Origin: Bythopirellula goksoeyrii
GTDB lineage: Bacteria; Planctomycetota; Planctomycetia; Pirellulales; Lacipirellulaceae
NCBI RefSeq assembly: GCF_008065115.1
Contig: NZ_CP042913.1
Span: forward strand, 2,206,338-2,270,337
Direction of reading: 5' to 3'
DNA: 64,000 nucleotides
Positions 16,844 through 26,070 of the stretch are shown piece after piece. Position 1 is the stretch's first letter. Each line of letters starts with the position of its first letter. Below the pieces are notes generated by a model. The model made no database searches. It worked only from the letters and a program-made list of their open reading frames with translations, and was not told the DNA's origin. The position numbers were made by a program, and so were the translations under genes.

Positions 16844-18532
16844 CTAATCTCCCGCGACGAAGTTTGTGCGTCTGGGGTCGGCGACTCCAATTAATTTGCC
16901 GGTTTCCGCAATCTCGATCGCATTGCCGCCCCCGAAGTAATGACCGTTGCGGGGATAGCGTTTCGTTTTCCATCCCAGGCCTGCCAACTCTTGATCCCAG
17001 CTTGCCGGGGCGTCCTTCTCAAACTCCATCAAGTTGAACGGTTGCTTAGCGGTCACGGGCCGCATGAGATGGAATCGGGGCGCTGCAAATGTCTCTTTCA
17101 AGCTTTGTCCACGATCAAAAAACTGCCAGAGTAATTGGGTCGTCGTGGTAGGAATACGCTGGCCGCCGGGGATCCCCAGCGTTAGCACTGCCCGATCTCC
17201 TTGGGTGACAAGAATTGGCGCAATCGTGCTACGCGCTCGTTTGCCGGCACCCACATGATTCACGTTTTCTGGATCATGCGTAGAAAAATTACTCATGCTG
17301 TCGTTGAGTAGGAACCCTGTTCCAGGGGCCACGACCGCGGCCCCAAAATGAAGACTCAGCGATTGGGTGAGGCTCACCATATTGCCTGCTGAGTCGGCGA
17401 CGACCAAATGCGTGGTGCTGGCCGCCGGCAAACCGTCAGCTGCAGCGTCAACTTTTTCAGTCTTCGGATACGGATTCTGGGGATCAACCTGGCTGGCTGC
17501 CGCAGCTAGCCGTTCAGCAGCCTGCTGGGTGAGCATAGCCTCGGCATCGCTCGGGGAAGTGTCGGCATCCGCCAGTTCGGCTTGAATCTGTGGATAGAGG
17601 CACAGTAAGGTTCGCCCCATTCGATTTGCATAAGTCAGAAAGCTTGCGTCGGCACCCAGAGGTGGTTGTTGTTCCATGGCCTTGAGTACAGCAAGCACCG
17701 TTGCTCCACCTGTCAGTGGTGGTGGGCAGGAATAAATTCGATATCCCCGGTACTCAACCGAAAGTGGCTCGCCGAAATCGGCTTGATAGTTGCGGAAATC
17801 ATCGACTGACATCGCCGCGCCTGCCTTCTGGGCAGCACGGACAATGTTTTTGGCCGTCGTCCCTTCATAAAATGCCCGCCCACCTTCATTCGCTATCACA
17901 CGGAGTGTCGCTGCCAGGTCGGCGTTCTTGAGTCGCGCACCAATCGGTGGGAGCTCTCCCTCATACAGATAGAGGTCCGATGCCTCGGGATCTTTTTGCA
18001 AGTCTGAGACATGCGACTTGTAGAGGCCCTGCATTGTCGCATCGATCTCGATGCCGTCTTCGGCCAACTGAGCGGCTGGCTCAACTAAACTCTGCCAGGG
18101 TTTCGACCCCCACCGTTCATAGGCTTCATCAAGCCCGGCAACCAGCCCCGGCACTCCCACGGACTTGTAGCCAATCTTACGTTCTGCAGAGGAGAGTTGG
18201 GTAAACTCTTTTGGATCCAAATCAGCCGGCGAAGTACACAGTGCCACAATGGAATACACTTTCCCTGTGGCCGCTTCGCGATAGAGAAGTATCAGCTTGC
18301 CACCCAAGCCAGAGCCATAGGGTTCGGCAACCCCCACGGCCAATGAAGTTGCGATAGCGGCGTCTATGACGTTCCCCCCATCGCGAAGCACTTCCAGTCC
18401 GATGGTGGTCGCAGCCTCGTGCCCACTGGCAACGGCATACTTCTCAGCCTCAATGACCTGCTGTGCGGAGGCTGTCGCGTCGGTCAGGGCGACCGCTAAT
18501 AAGACCACCAATGGTAATCTTGAATACTCCAT
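16844..18532 (-). CDS. ggt: Gamma-glutamyltranspeptidase
   Basis: Ggt cleaves and transfers the gamma-glutamyl group of glutathione and related compounds, normally in the periplasm after export. 562 residues, close to the usual 560-580. Signal peptide MEYSRLPLVVLLAVALTDATASA; large-subunit start ASGHEAAT-GLEVLRDGGNVIDAAIA; LGVAEP-like GVAEPYGSGLGG motif; autoprocessing site at Thr373 (TTHLVVAD), which becomes the N-terminal nucleophile of the small subunit; SLTQSL and NDSMSNF downstream; the glycine pair in IPGGQR. It begins 160 bp from the PEP-CTERM gene 18693-19496 on the same strand, with a terminator-like hairpin and a perfect inverted repeat between, so it is probably a separate transcript. 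Confidence 0.92.
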   Translation of the reverse strand: MEYSRLPLVVLLAVALTDATASAQQVIEAEKYAVASGHEAATTIGLEVLRDGGNVIDAAIATSLAVGVAEPYGSGLGGKLILLYREAATGKVYSIVALCTSPADLDPKEFTQLSSAERKIGYKSVGVPGLVAGLDEAYERWGSKPWQSLVEPAAQLAEDGIEIDATMQGLYKSHVSDLQKDPEASDLYLYEGELPPIGARLKNADLAATLRVIANEGGRAFYEGTTAKNIVRAAQKAGAAMSVDDFRNYQADFGEPLSVEYRGYRIYSCPPPLTGGATVLAVLKAMEQQPPLGADASFLTYANRMGRTLLCLYPQIQAELADADTSPSDAEAMLTQQAAERLAAAASQVDPQNPYPKTEKVDAAADGLPAASTTHLVVADSAGNMVSLTQSLSLHFGAAVVAPGTGFLLNDSMSNFSTHDPENVNHVGAGKRARSTIAPILVTQGDRAVLTLGIPGGQRIPTTTTQLLWQFFDRGQSLKETFAAPRFHLMRPVTAKQPFNLMEFEKDAPASWDQELAGLGWKTKRYPRNGHYFGGGNAIEIAETGKLIGVADPRRTNFVAGD

Positions 18533-18547
18533 CTCTTGTCCCTTAGA

Positions 18548-18599
18548 GTAGCACGCCTCTCCGAGTCATAATTGGTTACGACTCGGAGAGGCGTGCTAC
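18548..18599. repeat. Perfect 20-bp inverted repeat
   Basis: Arms 18548-18567 and 18580-18599 are perfectly complementary over 20 bases (core CACGCCTCTCCGAGTC), with a 12-base AT-rich loop. No T-tract follows on either strand, so it is not a standard terminator. It lies just upstream of the ggt start and resembles dispersed palindromic elements of planctomycete genomes. Confidence 0.8.
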
Positions 18600-18624
18600 A
18601 ATGTGCCTACCTCAAAATGGAAAA

Positions 18625-18660
18625 GGGGCTTCGAGCAGTTGCACGAAGCCCCGATTTTTA
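18625..18660 (-). terminator. Bidirectional intrinsic terminator
   Basis: Nine-base perfect stem (GGGGCTTCG at 18625-18633 with CGAAGCCCC at 18644-18652) and a 10-base loop, flanked by four A residues on the left and a GATTTTTA run on the right, so U-tracts follow in both directions. It lies 33 bp past the stop of the minus-strand PEP-CTERM gene (18693). Confidence 0.8.
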
Positions 18661-18692
18661 AAGCAACAATGAAATTAATGTAGCTCAACGTC

Positions 18693-19496
18693 CTAGCCGC
18701 GTTGGCGACGTCCTACCAAGCCAACGAAGCCAAATAGCAAAAGACTCATTGTGGCTGGCTCAGGAATAATATGTGACACCGCGAAGCGTTCGATCAAGAG
18801 CCTGTCGCCGGTAAAGTCTTCGTTGATAACTAAGCGAACAGATTCAATCCCCCGCGTAGGATCCAATGCACCAACGCCGGCAGAAACAAATGAAGTGCCA
18901 TTGTCAGACGAATAGAGCAATTCCATTGTGCTGGCGCTCAGATTTACGTCGAGCATGGTCAACAACTGCCCGCTACTTCCCAGAGTAACGGTAGATGTGT
19001 CGGTGGCGCCAGTACCAACAGCATTGCCCACAAGTTCCACTTCCGTCGCAGAAGTGCGAGTAAAAAAGATCTCACCCGTGACAAAGGTCGAGCGAGGATC
19101 GAACTGGATAAGCGAAAGACGGAACTCTTCATCTTGTGCTGAGTCATAGACGTTCTCATCGAACGCCCACTGAACATCGAATAGCCCAATGACTCGCCCT
19201 GAAGTAATTCCAGCAATATCTACGTAGTTGCTTCCAAACTCCGTATTGTTCTTTCCCGAAGCATCAAGGTGTCCTGAGCCATCGGTGACGACTAGGTCAT
19301 TGTCTGTATCTACATCAAACATGAGCCCACCCGCGGCAGAGTTGGCAGCGCTTTGAATCTGCGTGCCAAGTGTATCATCAAACTGGAAGTCGGTGACGAT
19401 CACGCCACTGTTAAAGTCGTCCAAGATGGTGGCCTGCGCCGAGGTGGCGAAGCTTAAGACGACACAAGCGATTGCAAGAGTACTTAACTGCTTCAT
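18693..19496 (-). CDS. PEP-CTERM exported protein
   Basis: 267 residues: signal peptide MKQLSTLAIACVVLSFATSAQA, a beta-rich domain, then IIPEPATMSLLLFGFVGLV and GRRQRG, the tripartite exosortase sorting signal. The domain is a paralogue of both halves of the fused frame at 12178-15108 (shared FDD-GT, NNTEFGSNYVDIAGITSG, DEEFR and VRLVINEDFTGD-F-I-R segments), but it lacks dockerin-like repeats. A strong Shine-Dalgarno (AAGGGGA) precedes the ATG at 19496. Function unknown; a surface or matrix role is an inference from the sorting signal. Confidence 0.82.
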   Translation of the reverse strand: MKQLSTLAIACVVLSFATSAQATILDDFNSGVIVTDFQFDDTLGTQIQSAANSAAGGLMFDVDTDNDLVVTDGSGHLDASGKNNTEFGSNYVDIAGITSGRVIGLFDVQWAFDENVYDSAQDEEFRLSLIQFDPRSTFVTGEIFFTRTSATEVELVGNAVGTGATDTSTVTLGSSGQLLTMLDVNLSASTMELLYSSDNGTSFVSAGVGALDPTRGIESVRLVINEDFTGDRLLIERFAVSHIIPEPATMSLLLFGFVGLVGRRQRG

Positions 19497-19901
19497 TAGA
19501 CATTCCCCTTAGATGTGAGGTACTTTATCCGGCCCAACCGACCTACGGATGGGGCGGGAACCAAAAGTGCATAGAACTTTGACTCACCCTGCAGTCTACC
19601 CACCCTCTTGAGAAAATGCCAAGAAAATCACGGAGAAAAAGTCGAAAATCTGTCCTAACTGAGATTGATAGTGACTCTTCGGAAACGCCGAAGTCACCTC
19701 GAAAGACTTCTAGGAGGAGCCTTACGGCTTTCCCCCACACTCGATTCAGAATCGTGCCAGAAGAGTTTTGCAAAACAATGTCCCTTCTCGACAAAGGGAA
19801 TTGATTTAGATGGGGTAAACTATTACAATTCAGGGTGGTACACACTTCGGCCAAACTGCTGCACTGGCCGATCCTACACGTTCTATTGGGGAGATATCGT
19901 G
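19497..19901. other. Intergenic region between divergent genes
   Basis: 405 bp separating the minus-strand PEP-CTERM gene from the plus-strand DUF1559 gene; it must hold both promoters. Short frames on both strands here have no Shine-Dalgarno and no recognisable content. I see no repeat or RNA structure that stands out. Confidence 0.5.
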
Positions 19902-20978
19902 ATGGTTCGCCGCAATACCCGTTCTCACTGCGCGTTTACTTTGGTTGAGCTGTTGGTGGTCATTGCCATCATCGGCGTCTTGGTTGCCCTGCTGTTGCCT
20001 GCCATTCAGGCTGCCCGCGAAGCGGCCCGCCGCGCTCAGTGTACCAATAACCTGCACAATATCGGCTTGGCGGTCCACAACTACGCCAGCGCCCGCAATA
20101 CACTTCCTCCAGGCGACGTCCGCGATCCAACTTTCAACGGCGGTACGCAGGTCAAATCGATGTATAGCTGGATCACATTGATCATGCCCTACATCGAAGA
20201 GGCCAACGCCCACGGTGTGATGGACTGGACCCAGGGTTTGGAATTGAATCAAAGTGCTATCAATCCGGCACATCACATCTTCATCAAGACCTTTGCCTGC
20301 CCCTCAGAAATTAACCAGGCTTCTGAAATTGGCATTGTGAATCCCTTCTATGGAGCCCGAGGCAACTACGTAGGCAACGCGGGATTGGGATGGTTCTGGG
20401 CTGAAGATGTCTCTCCCAACGACCAACTCGCTGGCTGGCTGGCAGACACGAGTGCAGGTGGAAACCCTTTGAAAGCAAGACCTAGTACCTCCGCGACGGG
20501 AATTCATATGACGGGTTTAGGTTCTTTTGTGGTCAGTTCTGTCGACCCAGTGAAAGGCAGAAGATTCAGCGAATTCACTGATGGCACCAGCAATACCGCG
20601 GCGGTGAGTGAGTTGCGGCTGGTCCCCGATTTGGATACGCGTGGAGCCATGCACTTTGGACCCGCTTCCCTTTACATGCATGACTGGGTGCCCAACGTCC
20701 CATCAGGGCAATTGAATACGCTGAACGGCTTCAAAGCGGAAGATTGGACACGTTATTGCGATCGACTTGGCCTCCCCAGAGAAATTGCTCCTTGCAAGCA
20801 AGCCTCGGACGGTTGGAAGGGACTATGGCAACATTCAGCCCGCAGTTATCATACTGGCGGAGTCAATCTAGCTATGGCGGATGGATCGACAAAGTTCATC
20901 TCCAATGATACTGATCTCTTGGTGTGGATGGCGCTCGGCACCTCCGATGGTGGGGAAGTCGTTGATTCCTCTTTCTAA
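19902..20978 (+). CDS. DUF1559 protein with pilin-type N-terminal cleavage/methylation motif
   Basis: A 358-residue planctomycete-type protein. The preferred start is ATG 19902 (GTG three bases earlier is possible), behind GGGGAGA; the frame extends upstream to 19665 but without family similarity. The N-terminus is a type IV pilin/pseudopilin prepilin motif: basic leader, then FTLVELLVVIAIIGVLVALLLP with Glu at +5, followed by AREAARRAQCTNNL. The rest carries DUF1559 hallmarks (HNYA-A-NTLPPG, F-DGTSNT-AVSE) and ends with H-GG-N-AMADGS and FIS-D. Such proteins occur in many copies per planctomycete genome; their function is not settled. The lipoprotein gene starts 8 bp after its stop. Confidence 0.92.
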   Translation: MVRRNTRSHCAFTLVELLVVIAIIGVLVALLLPAIQAAREAARRAQCTNNLHNIGLAVHNYASARNTLPPGDVRDPTFNGGTQVKSMYSWITLIMPYIEEANAHGVMDWTQGLELNQSAINPAHHIFIKTFACPSEINQASEIGIVNPFYGARGNYVGNAGLGWFWAEDVSPNDQLAGWLADTSAGGNPLKARPSTSATGIHMTGLGSFVVSSVDPVKGRRFSEFTDGTSNTAAVSELRLVPDLDTRGAMHFGPASLYMHDWVPNVPSGQLNTLNGFKAEDWTRYCDRLGLPREIAPCKQASDGWKGLWQHSARSYHTGGVNLAMADGSTKFISNDTDLLVWMALGTSDGGEVVDSSF

Positions 20979-20985
20979 GGATAGC

Positions 20986-21447
20986 ATGAAGCTAGGCAGA
21001 TCAATCGAGTTAGCACGGCGTGTTATCGCGACAGGATTTCTAGGCGCCTTCTGCGCAACTTTAGGCTGCGGTCCAAGCGGGCCTCCCCGTTTTGCTGTTA
21101 GTGGGCAGGTCACTTACGATGGCCAGCCCGTAACCAATGGGTCGATCAGCTTCGCTCCTGCGGATTCTAGTGAGGGCAAGGGTGTTGCGGCAGACCTCAT
21201 CGATGGGCACTATGAATTCCCGCGCAAACAAGGACCTACTGCTGGTACCTACCAAGTCTGGATCGAAGCCCAGCAACCCAGCGGCAAGAAGATCCCTAGC
21301 GAGGATGGCTCGCCTCCCGCGGACCAATTGGTTCAATACATTCCTGCAGTCTACAACTCCCGTAGTACGCTCCAAGCGGAGATCACCGAAGATCGCGAAG
21401 ATCTCGACTTTAATCTCGAAAAAGTCGAGCCAGCACGCCGACGTTAA
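20986..21447 (+). CDS. Small lipoprotein with carboxypeptidase-regulatory-like (transthyretin-like) domain
   Basis: 153 residues beginning at ATG 20986. The signal peptide ends in a lipobox (AFCATLGC), so Cys is probably lipidated and the protein membrane-anchored. After it come FAVSGQVTYDGQPVTNGSI, a beta-strand pattern, GTYQVWIEA and a C-terminal acidic segment. This is the usual small lipoprotein partner of DUF1559 genes in planctomycetes, with a CarboxypepD_reg-like Ig fold. It lies 8 bp downstream of the DUF1559 gene, so one operon is clear. Function unknown. Confidence 0.85.
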   Translation: MKLGRSIELARRVIATGFLGAFCATLGCGPSGPPRFAVSGQVTYDGQPVTNGSISFAPADSSEGKGVAADLIDGHYEFPRKQGPTAGTYQVWIEAQQPSGKKIPSEDGSPPADQLVQYIPAVYNSRSTLQAEITEDREDLDFNLEKVEPARRR

Positions 21448-21938
21448 TAAGCCTTTCGCCGCGCCGCGACTGACACTCTTCCAAAGAACTGCTGCTCGAC
21501 ACGAAGCGAATCGAGCTCTTCGCAACGCCTACAGACTCCATCCCTCTTCTTCCCGAGACTTCCTGGCCCAAGAATCGTTGTAGAGCCAAGCCCCCTGTGT
21601 AGCGATAATGGTTCTCGCGGCAAATTCCACGCGGATCTTGCTCCAAGTCAAGTCATACGTGGCCAAATTAGAAATCTGGGAGAGTAAATTCAGAGCATAG
21701 TGCTTACTCTACTCGCGTATCCACACTTAAAAATTCGAGAAATCTTGCAGATGAACCGTCCAAAATAGAGCGAGATTTGCACGTCGAAGTGGGGCCCCCT
21801 CTAACTCGTGCAAAAGCAAATTGCCAGTTACCAAGAATCACCCAGTTTTGGTGCTGCAGCAATGAATAGTGGGCGGCTATATTGCACCGCACCAAGTTTC
21901 CCAAGTTCTAGCTAACCACGAACCCGAAAGACCCTGAT
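21448..21938. other. Noncoding gap
   Basis: 491 bp between the lipoprotein gene and the EIIA-SLC4-type transporter gene. The overlapping short frames on both strands have no start signals or motifs. No hairpin with a T-tract was found. It presumably holds the transporter promoter. Confidence 0.45.
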
Positions 21939-23981
21939 TTGAAGCGATTGTTGGAAGCATGTGACGACGGTCTCTTGATGCTCGATGTTTCGGCAACGAG
22001 TCTTGACGACACGATCCAGCAAATGGTGGACATGCTGATCCGCACGGGGGCGCTCTCGGCGACCGATGCTCCCAAGATGCTTGCCGCCCTCAGGAATCGT
22101 GAGAAGCTGGCCGCTTCTGCCATCGGCCATTCGGTGGCGGTACCGCATTCTTATCTTTCTTGCATCGAAGAGCCGAAGATTGTGATTGCTCGGCTCAAGC
22201 ACGCAATCAACGCCGGTGCCCCCGACGGGGTTCCTACGAGGTTCGTGTTTCTGCTTGTGGGGCCGACCGATGCTACGGCAGAACATCTTGATTCCTTAGC
22301 AAGTGTCGCCCGGTTGATGTCGGATGGCGAGTTCCGCTACCAAGCCCAAATCGCCAAGACACCCGAGGATTTTCGAGCAGCAGTGGCTTCCAGGATCGAA
22401 GGAGAAGTCGCCCCGGCGGTTCCCGTCGATTCTAGCGAAGGGCTGCAATATAGTGGCCGGCTCTTCGGAGGATTGTTGGCGGACATTCGCCGCCGATTGC
22501 CTTACTATGCGAGCGATTTTCGAGATGGCTTGAATCGCAAGTGCGTCGCTTCGACGTTGTTCCTCTTCTTTGCTTGCATGGCACCCACGATCATCTTCGG
22601 TGGTCTCATGGGAAAGTTGACTGAAGACCACATCGGTGCTGTGGAACTGATCGTCGCGACCGCTTTCTGTGGAATCGTCTATGCCCTGTTCGCGGGACAA
22701 CCGCTTGCTCTCATCGGCGGTACAGGGCCGATGCTCGCTTTCACAGCGATTCTTTATACCTACTGCGATACACACGACATCCCATTTTTACCTGCCTATA
22801 CTTGGGTGGGTATTTGGACGGCCGTCTTCGTTGTGATCATGTCCGTCACGGATGCCAGTTGCCTGATGCGATTCTTTACCCGGTTTACTGACGAAATTTT
22901 TGCTGCCCTGATATCACTGATTTTTATCTCTGAAGCCGTCAAAAACTTGATCGCCATTTACGACCGAGTCCCGGAGGGAAATTCCCAGGGTTATGGCGTA
23001 GCCAACCTGTCTCTGCTCCTGGCGTTGGGGACTTTCTATGTGGCGATGAGTTTGAGCCGCTTTCGACATAGTCATCTCCTCTTGCCGGCAGTACGGGAGT
23101 TTTTCGCAGATTTTGGGCCGACCATTGCCATCGCTTCTATGGCCGCGATTGCTTACTTCGCACGAGATGTTACCCCCTTGGAACCGTTGCCAGCTCCTTC
23201 AGTTTTTGGAACCACCTCCGGACGTCCTTGGCTGGTGCCCTTCCTGGACGCTCCTAACTGGCTCATCTGGGGTACGATTGCCCCTGGCCTATTGAGTAGC
23301 GTCTTGGTATTTCTGGACCAGAATATCACGGTGCGACTCGTAAACAGCCCCGATAACCGTCTGAAGAAGGGTTCGTCCTACCATCTCGATTTGGGCATTG
23401 TGGGCGTCTTGATCGCAATTTGCTCAATCTTTGGTTTGCCGTGGTTAGTTGCCGCTACGGTCCGTTCGCTGAATCACTTGCGCAGCCTGGCCACCTCGGA
23501 AGAGGTGATCGATAAAAGGGGCGTATCGCACACCCAGATCCTTCACGTACGAGAAAATCGCATTACAGGTGTTTCGATCCATCTTCTTATTGGAATGTCA
23601 TTGCTGTTGTTGCCTGCCTTGCACTACATTCCCTTGGCAGTCCTGTTCGGGCTCTTCCTGTACATGGGGGTCGTTTCGATGAGAGGGAACCAGTTCTTCC
23701 AACGCATTGGACTCTGGCTCACGGACCCAGCGCTATATCCCTCGACCCACTATGTTCGACGGGTATCGAAAAAGACGTTGCACCTCTTCACGTTAATCCA
23801 GTTCGCCTGCCTCGTAGTGCTGTGGATCATAAAGAGTAGTGCCGCCGGGATTCTGTTCCCGTTGTTTATCGCCCTGTTGGTCCCTTTTCGATACACGCTC
23901 GGCTATCTGTTTAGTGAAAAGGATCTAGCCGTCTTAGATGCTGAGGAGAATCCAATCGAGGAAGAAGAAACCTGGTCGTAG
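21939..23981 (+). CDS. SLC4-type bicarbonate transporter with N-terminal PTS EIIA domain
   Basis: 680 residues. Residues 1-155 form a PTS EIIA (fructose/mannitol-type) domain with the phospho-acceptor His in GHSVAVPH (His70; His64 is also present) and an LVGPTDAT-HLDSLASVARLM segment. Residues ~195-660 form a 12-14-helix transporter of the HCO3-cotransporter (band 3/SLC4) family: FRDGLNRKCVASTLFLFFACMAP-ITFGGLM-like start, GQPLALIGGTGPMLAF, and the TM8-10 region with FLDQNITVRLVNSP. The cytoplasmic domain of animal band 3 has an EIIA-like fold, so the architecture is known, though a bacterial copy with the His kept is notable. The only start codon between the upstream stop (21909) and the domain is TTG 21939. 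Transport of bicarbonate is inferred from family and neighbours. Confidence 0.85.
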   Translation: MKRLLEACDDGLLMLDVSATSLDDTIQQMVDMLIRTGALSATDAPKMLAALRNREKLAASAIGHSVAVPHSYLSCIEEPKIVIARLKHAINAGAPDGVPTRFVFLLVGPTDATAEHLDSLASVARLMSDGEFRYQAQIAKTPEDFRAAVASRIEGEVAPAVPVDSSEGLQYSGRLFGGLLADIRRRLPYYASDFRDGLNRKCVASTLFLFFACMAPTIIFGGLMGKLTEDHIGAVELIVATAFCGIVYALFAGQPLALIGGTGPMLAFTAILYTYCDTHDIPFLPAYTWVGIWTAVFVVIMSVTDASCLMRFFTRFTDEIFAALISLIFISEAVKNLIAIYDRVPEGNSQGYGVANLSLLLALGTFYVAMSLSRFRHSHLLLPAVREFFADFGPTIAIASMAAIAYFARDVTPLEPLPAPSVFGTTSGRPWLVPFLDAPNWLIWGTIAPGLLSSVLVFLDQNITVRLVNSPDNRLKKGSSYHLDLGIVGVLIAICSIFGLPWLVAATVRSLNHLRSLATSEEVIDKRGVSHTQILHVRENRITGVSIHLLIGMSLLLLPALHYIPLAVLFGLFLYMGVVSMRGNQFFQRIGLWLTDPALYPSTHYVRRVSKKTLHLFTLIQFACLVVLWIIKSSAAGILFPLFIALLVPFRYTLGYLFSEKDLAVLDAEENPIEEEETWS

Positions 23982-24030
23982 GAGAGAGCTATTAGTCGTT
24001 CGCTACTGGCCAGACAGTTCTCTTCCTGAG

Positions 24031-25992
24031 CTAACTACTAGCTGCTAGCTGTTTCCCTTCATCCTTACGCTCGGATTCGTCTTTCTTAATGCGTGCCATG
24101 CGGTCGAATCGCGAGTGGAGCGAACCCCAATCGATGACTAGGTTTCCCTTGCCAGATTCATGCCGTTTAGCCCAGTTCATTAAGAGATCAAGACAGGCGT
24201 GATCGATATAGTCTAGATAGGAAAAGTCCACATGGAGATCCACATCTTCAGGAACCTTCTCCAGCATGGCGGCCAGCTTCGGCAAACGGATGAAAGTTGC
24301 CGACCCTTTTAGCATCAATACGGCTGTTTTTTCACCATTTTCACCCATCGAAAGTTCTGTTTCCAAGTGGGAAAAAGTGTAAAGAATCTTCAGAGCCGAG
24401 AGAGCAATTCCTACTAGTACACCGGTGAGCAAGTCGGTGAACACAATTGTCCCCACTGTGGCGGCATAGATGGCAACTTCCCCCCAACCATATTCACGCA
24501 GCTTAACGATTGCTTTAACATTAATGAGCTTGTAGCCAATGTAAACAAGCATGGCCGCAAGGCTCGAAGTGGGGATCAACCGCAATAAGAACGACAGTGC
24601 GCTGACAAATAACAAGAGCCAAAAGCCGTGGAGGACTGCCGACAGACGCGTTTTGCCACCTGCCTGGATGTTGGCCGAGCTACGAACAATGACTCCCGTC
24701 ATCGGCAAGGCGCCTACTAATCCACAAAGCACGTTGCCCACCCCTTGGGCAAAGAGTTCACGATCATAGGAGGTACGTGACTCTTGCTGCATCTGGTCGA
24801 CAGCCGTCGCACAGAGCAGCGTCTCGGCACTGGCGACCACAGCGATCAAGATGGCCGCCTTCGCCAGTTCAGCCCAGGGAGCATTGCTGAGCATCGCAAG
24901 ATTAGGAAACCTTACATCCTCCCAAAGGTTGTCGGGGATCTCGACATACAACACGGGAATAACGAACACGGTTGCTAAAATTGTAGCAAGTATGATGGCA
25001 ACCAGGGGTGCCGGCACAACTTTGAGGGCTTTGGGAGCAGACGCCTGCCAGAGAAGGATCGTCATAATAGTCACGACCCCCAACGCAGCGGCCAGATGAT
25101 GGTTCTTGAGATTCGCCAGCAAATTGTCGAACGCCAAAATGCTTTCCTTTTGCAATGTTAATGCTTCATTCAGCGTGCCGTCTTGCATGCCTGCCAGCGC
25201 AGCCTCGCTCTGGGTAAGGGCTTCGGCCGTGGCGGCCTGAATCCGTTGCGAGCGTTTGCTTCCTTCGGTGATTGTTTCAAGTCGCTGAACCTGGCTTGTG
25301 AGTGCCTTCAAATGCTCGACCAGGTTTTGCTGTTGATCGACAAGTTCAGGCATGGTGACTGCTGGCGGCTCAGCGTCTTCTGCCACAGAGGGTTCAGCTC
25401 CAGGAACGTGCGGGGCGTGCTCGGCAAGCCGCTCTTGGATGTTCACTTGACGCCGATGGAGCTCTCCTACTTCATGGAGAAGATCGGAGCGAAGCTCACG
25501 AACCTCAACCGGCGCGAACTGCGGCATGGCTAGACTCTTGCCGATGGCTTGAGGGATAGTCGCTAAATTCTGAGCCCCTGTCCCCTTGGGTTTGTCGTCG
25601 ATCATCACATGAAACTGGCTTGCCAGAATTAAAAAACCGATCCCTGCGAGCATCCCCTGAATCACCGCTGGAGAAACAGCACGAAACCATTGACCCCATC
25701 TCAGTAAACCTGCCACGACCTGGATCGCTCCACCCAGCAGCACGGCCAACCCCAGCATTTCGAGGCCAATCGTTTGGATAATCTCATAAACAATCACTGT
25801 AAGCCCCGCCGCAGGGCCACTCACTTGCAGAGGACAACCTGCGATGGAGCCCACAACAAGTCCGCCAATGATGCCTGTAATCAGCCCCGCTGCCACGGGT
25901 GCGCCTGAGGCAATCGCAATACCCATGCACAACGGCAGGGCTACGAGAAAGACGACAATCGAGGCGAGGAAATCTTGCTTGAATCTAAACAT
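24031..25992 (-). CDS. SulP-family anion (bicarbonate/sulfate) transporter with STAS domain
   Basis: 653 residues. SulP membrane domain at about 8-130 and 295-530 (PLCMGIAIASGAPVAAGLITGIIGG, QVSGPAAGLTVIV, ASAETLLCATAVDQMQ), and a C-terminal STAS domain (~545-640; FSYLDYIDHACLDLL). Between two membrane segments, residues ~131-298 form a long hydrophilic insertion with heptad-like Leu/Gln/Glu pattern (ELRSDLLHEVGELHRRQ, DQQQNLVEHLKALTSQVQRL), probably a coiled coil; other SulP proteins have a much shorter loop here. The carbonic anhydrase gene lies 78 bp upstream on the same strand, which favours bicarbonate as substrate. It converges on the EIIA-SLC4-type gene. Confidence 0.88.
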   Translation of the reverse strand: MFRFKQDFLASIVVFLVALPLCMGIAIASGAPVAAGLITGIIGGLVVGSIAGCPLQVSGPAAGLTVIVYEIIQTIGLEMLGLAVLLGGAIQVVAGLLRWGQWFRAVSPAVIQGMLAGIGFLILASQFHVMIDDKPKGTGAQNLATIPQAIGKSLAMPQFAPVEVRELRSDLLHEVGELHRRQVNIQERLAEHAPHVPGAEPSVAEDAEPPAVTMPELVDQQQNLVEHLKALTSQVQRLETITEGSKRSQRIQAATAEALTQSEAALAGMQDGTLNEALTLQKESILAFDNLLANLKNHHLAAALGVVTIMTILLWQASAPKALKVVPAPLVAIILATILATVFVIPVLYVEIPDNLWEDVRFPNLAMLSNAPWAELAKAAILIAVVASAETLLCATAVDQMQQESRTSYDRELFAQGVGNVLCGLVGALPMTGVIVRSSANIQAGGKTRLSAVLHGFWLLLFVSALSFLLRLIPTSSLAAMLVYIGYKLINVKAIVKLREYGWGEVAIYAATVGTIVFTDLLTGVLVGIALSALKILYTFSHLETELSMGENGEKTAVLMLKGSATFIRLPKLAAMLEKVPEDVDLHVDFSYLDYIDHACLDLLMNWAKRHESGKGNLVIDWGSLHSRFDRMARIKKDESERKDEGKQLAASS

Positions 25993-26070
25993 CGTTGAAT
26001 CGGTCCGGGTGAAGGCAATTGGTCTCTTGAGTGGCGAGTAAGTAACCTGGCGAAAAGGATGCTGGGACTA

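Noticed and set aside
19616-19804. Short Arg/Lys/Ser-rich frame in the gap before the DUF1559 gene
   Set aside because: No start signal and low-complexity content; it overlaps the leader of the real gene.
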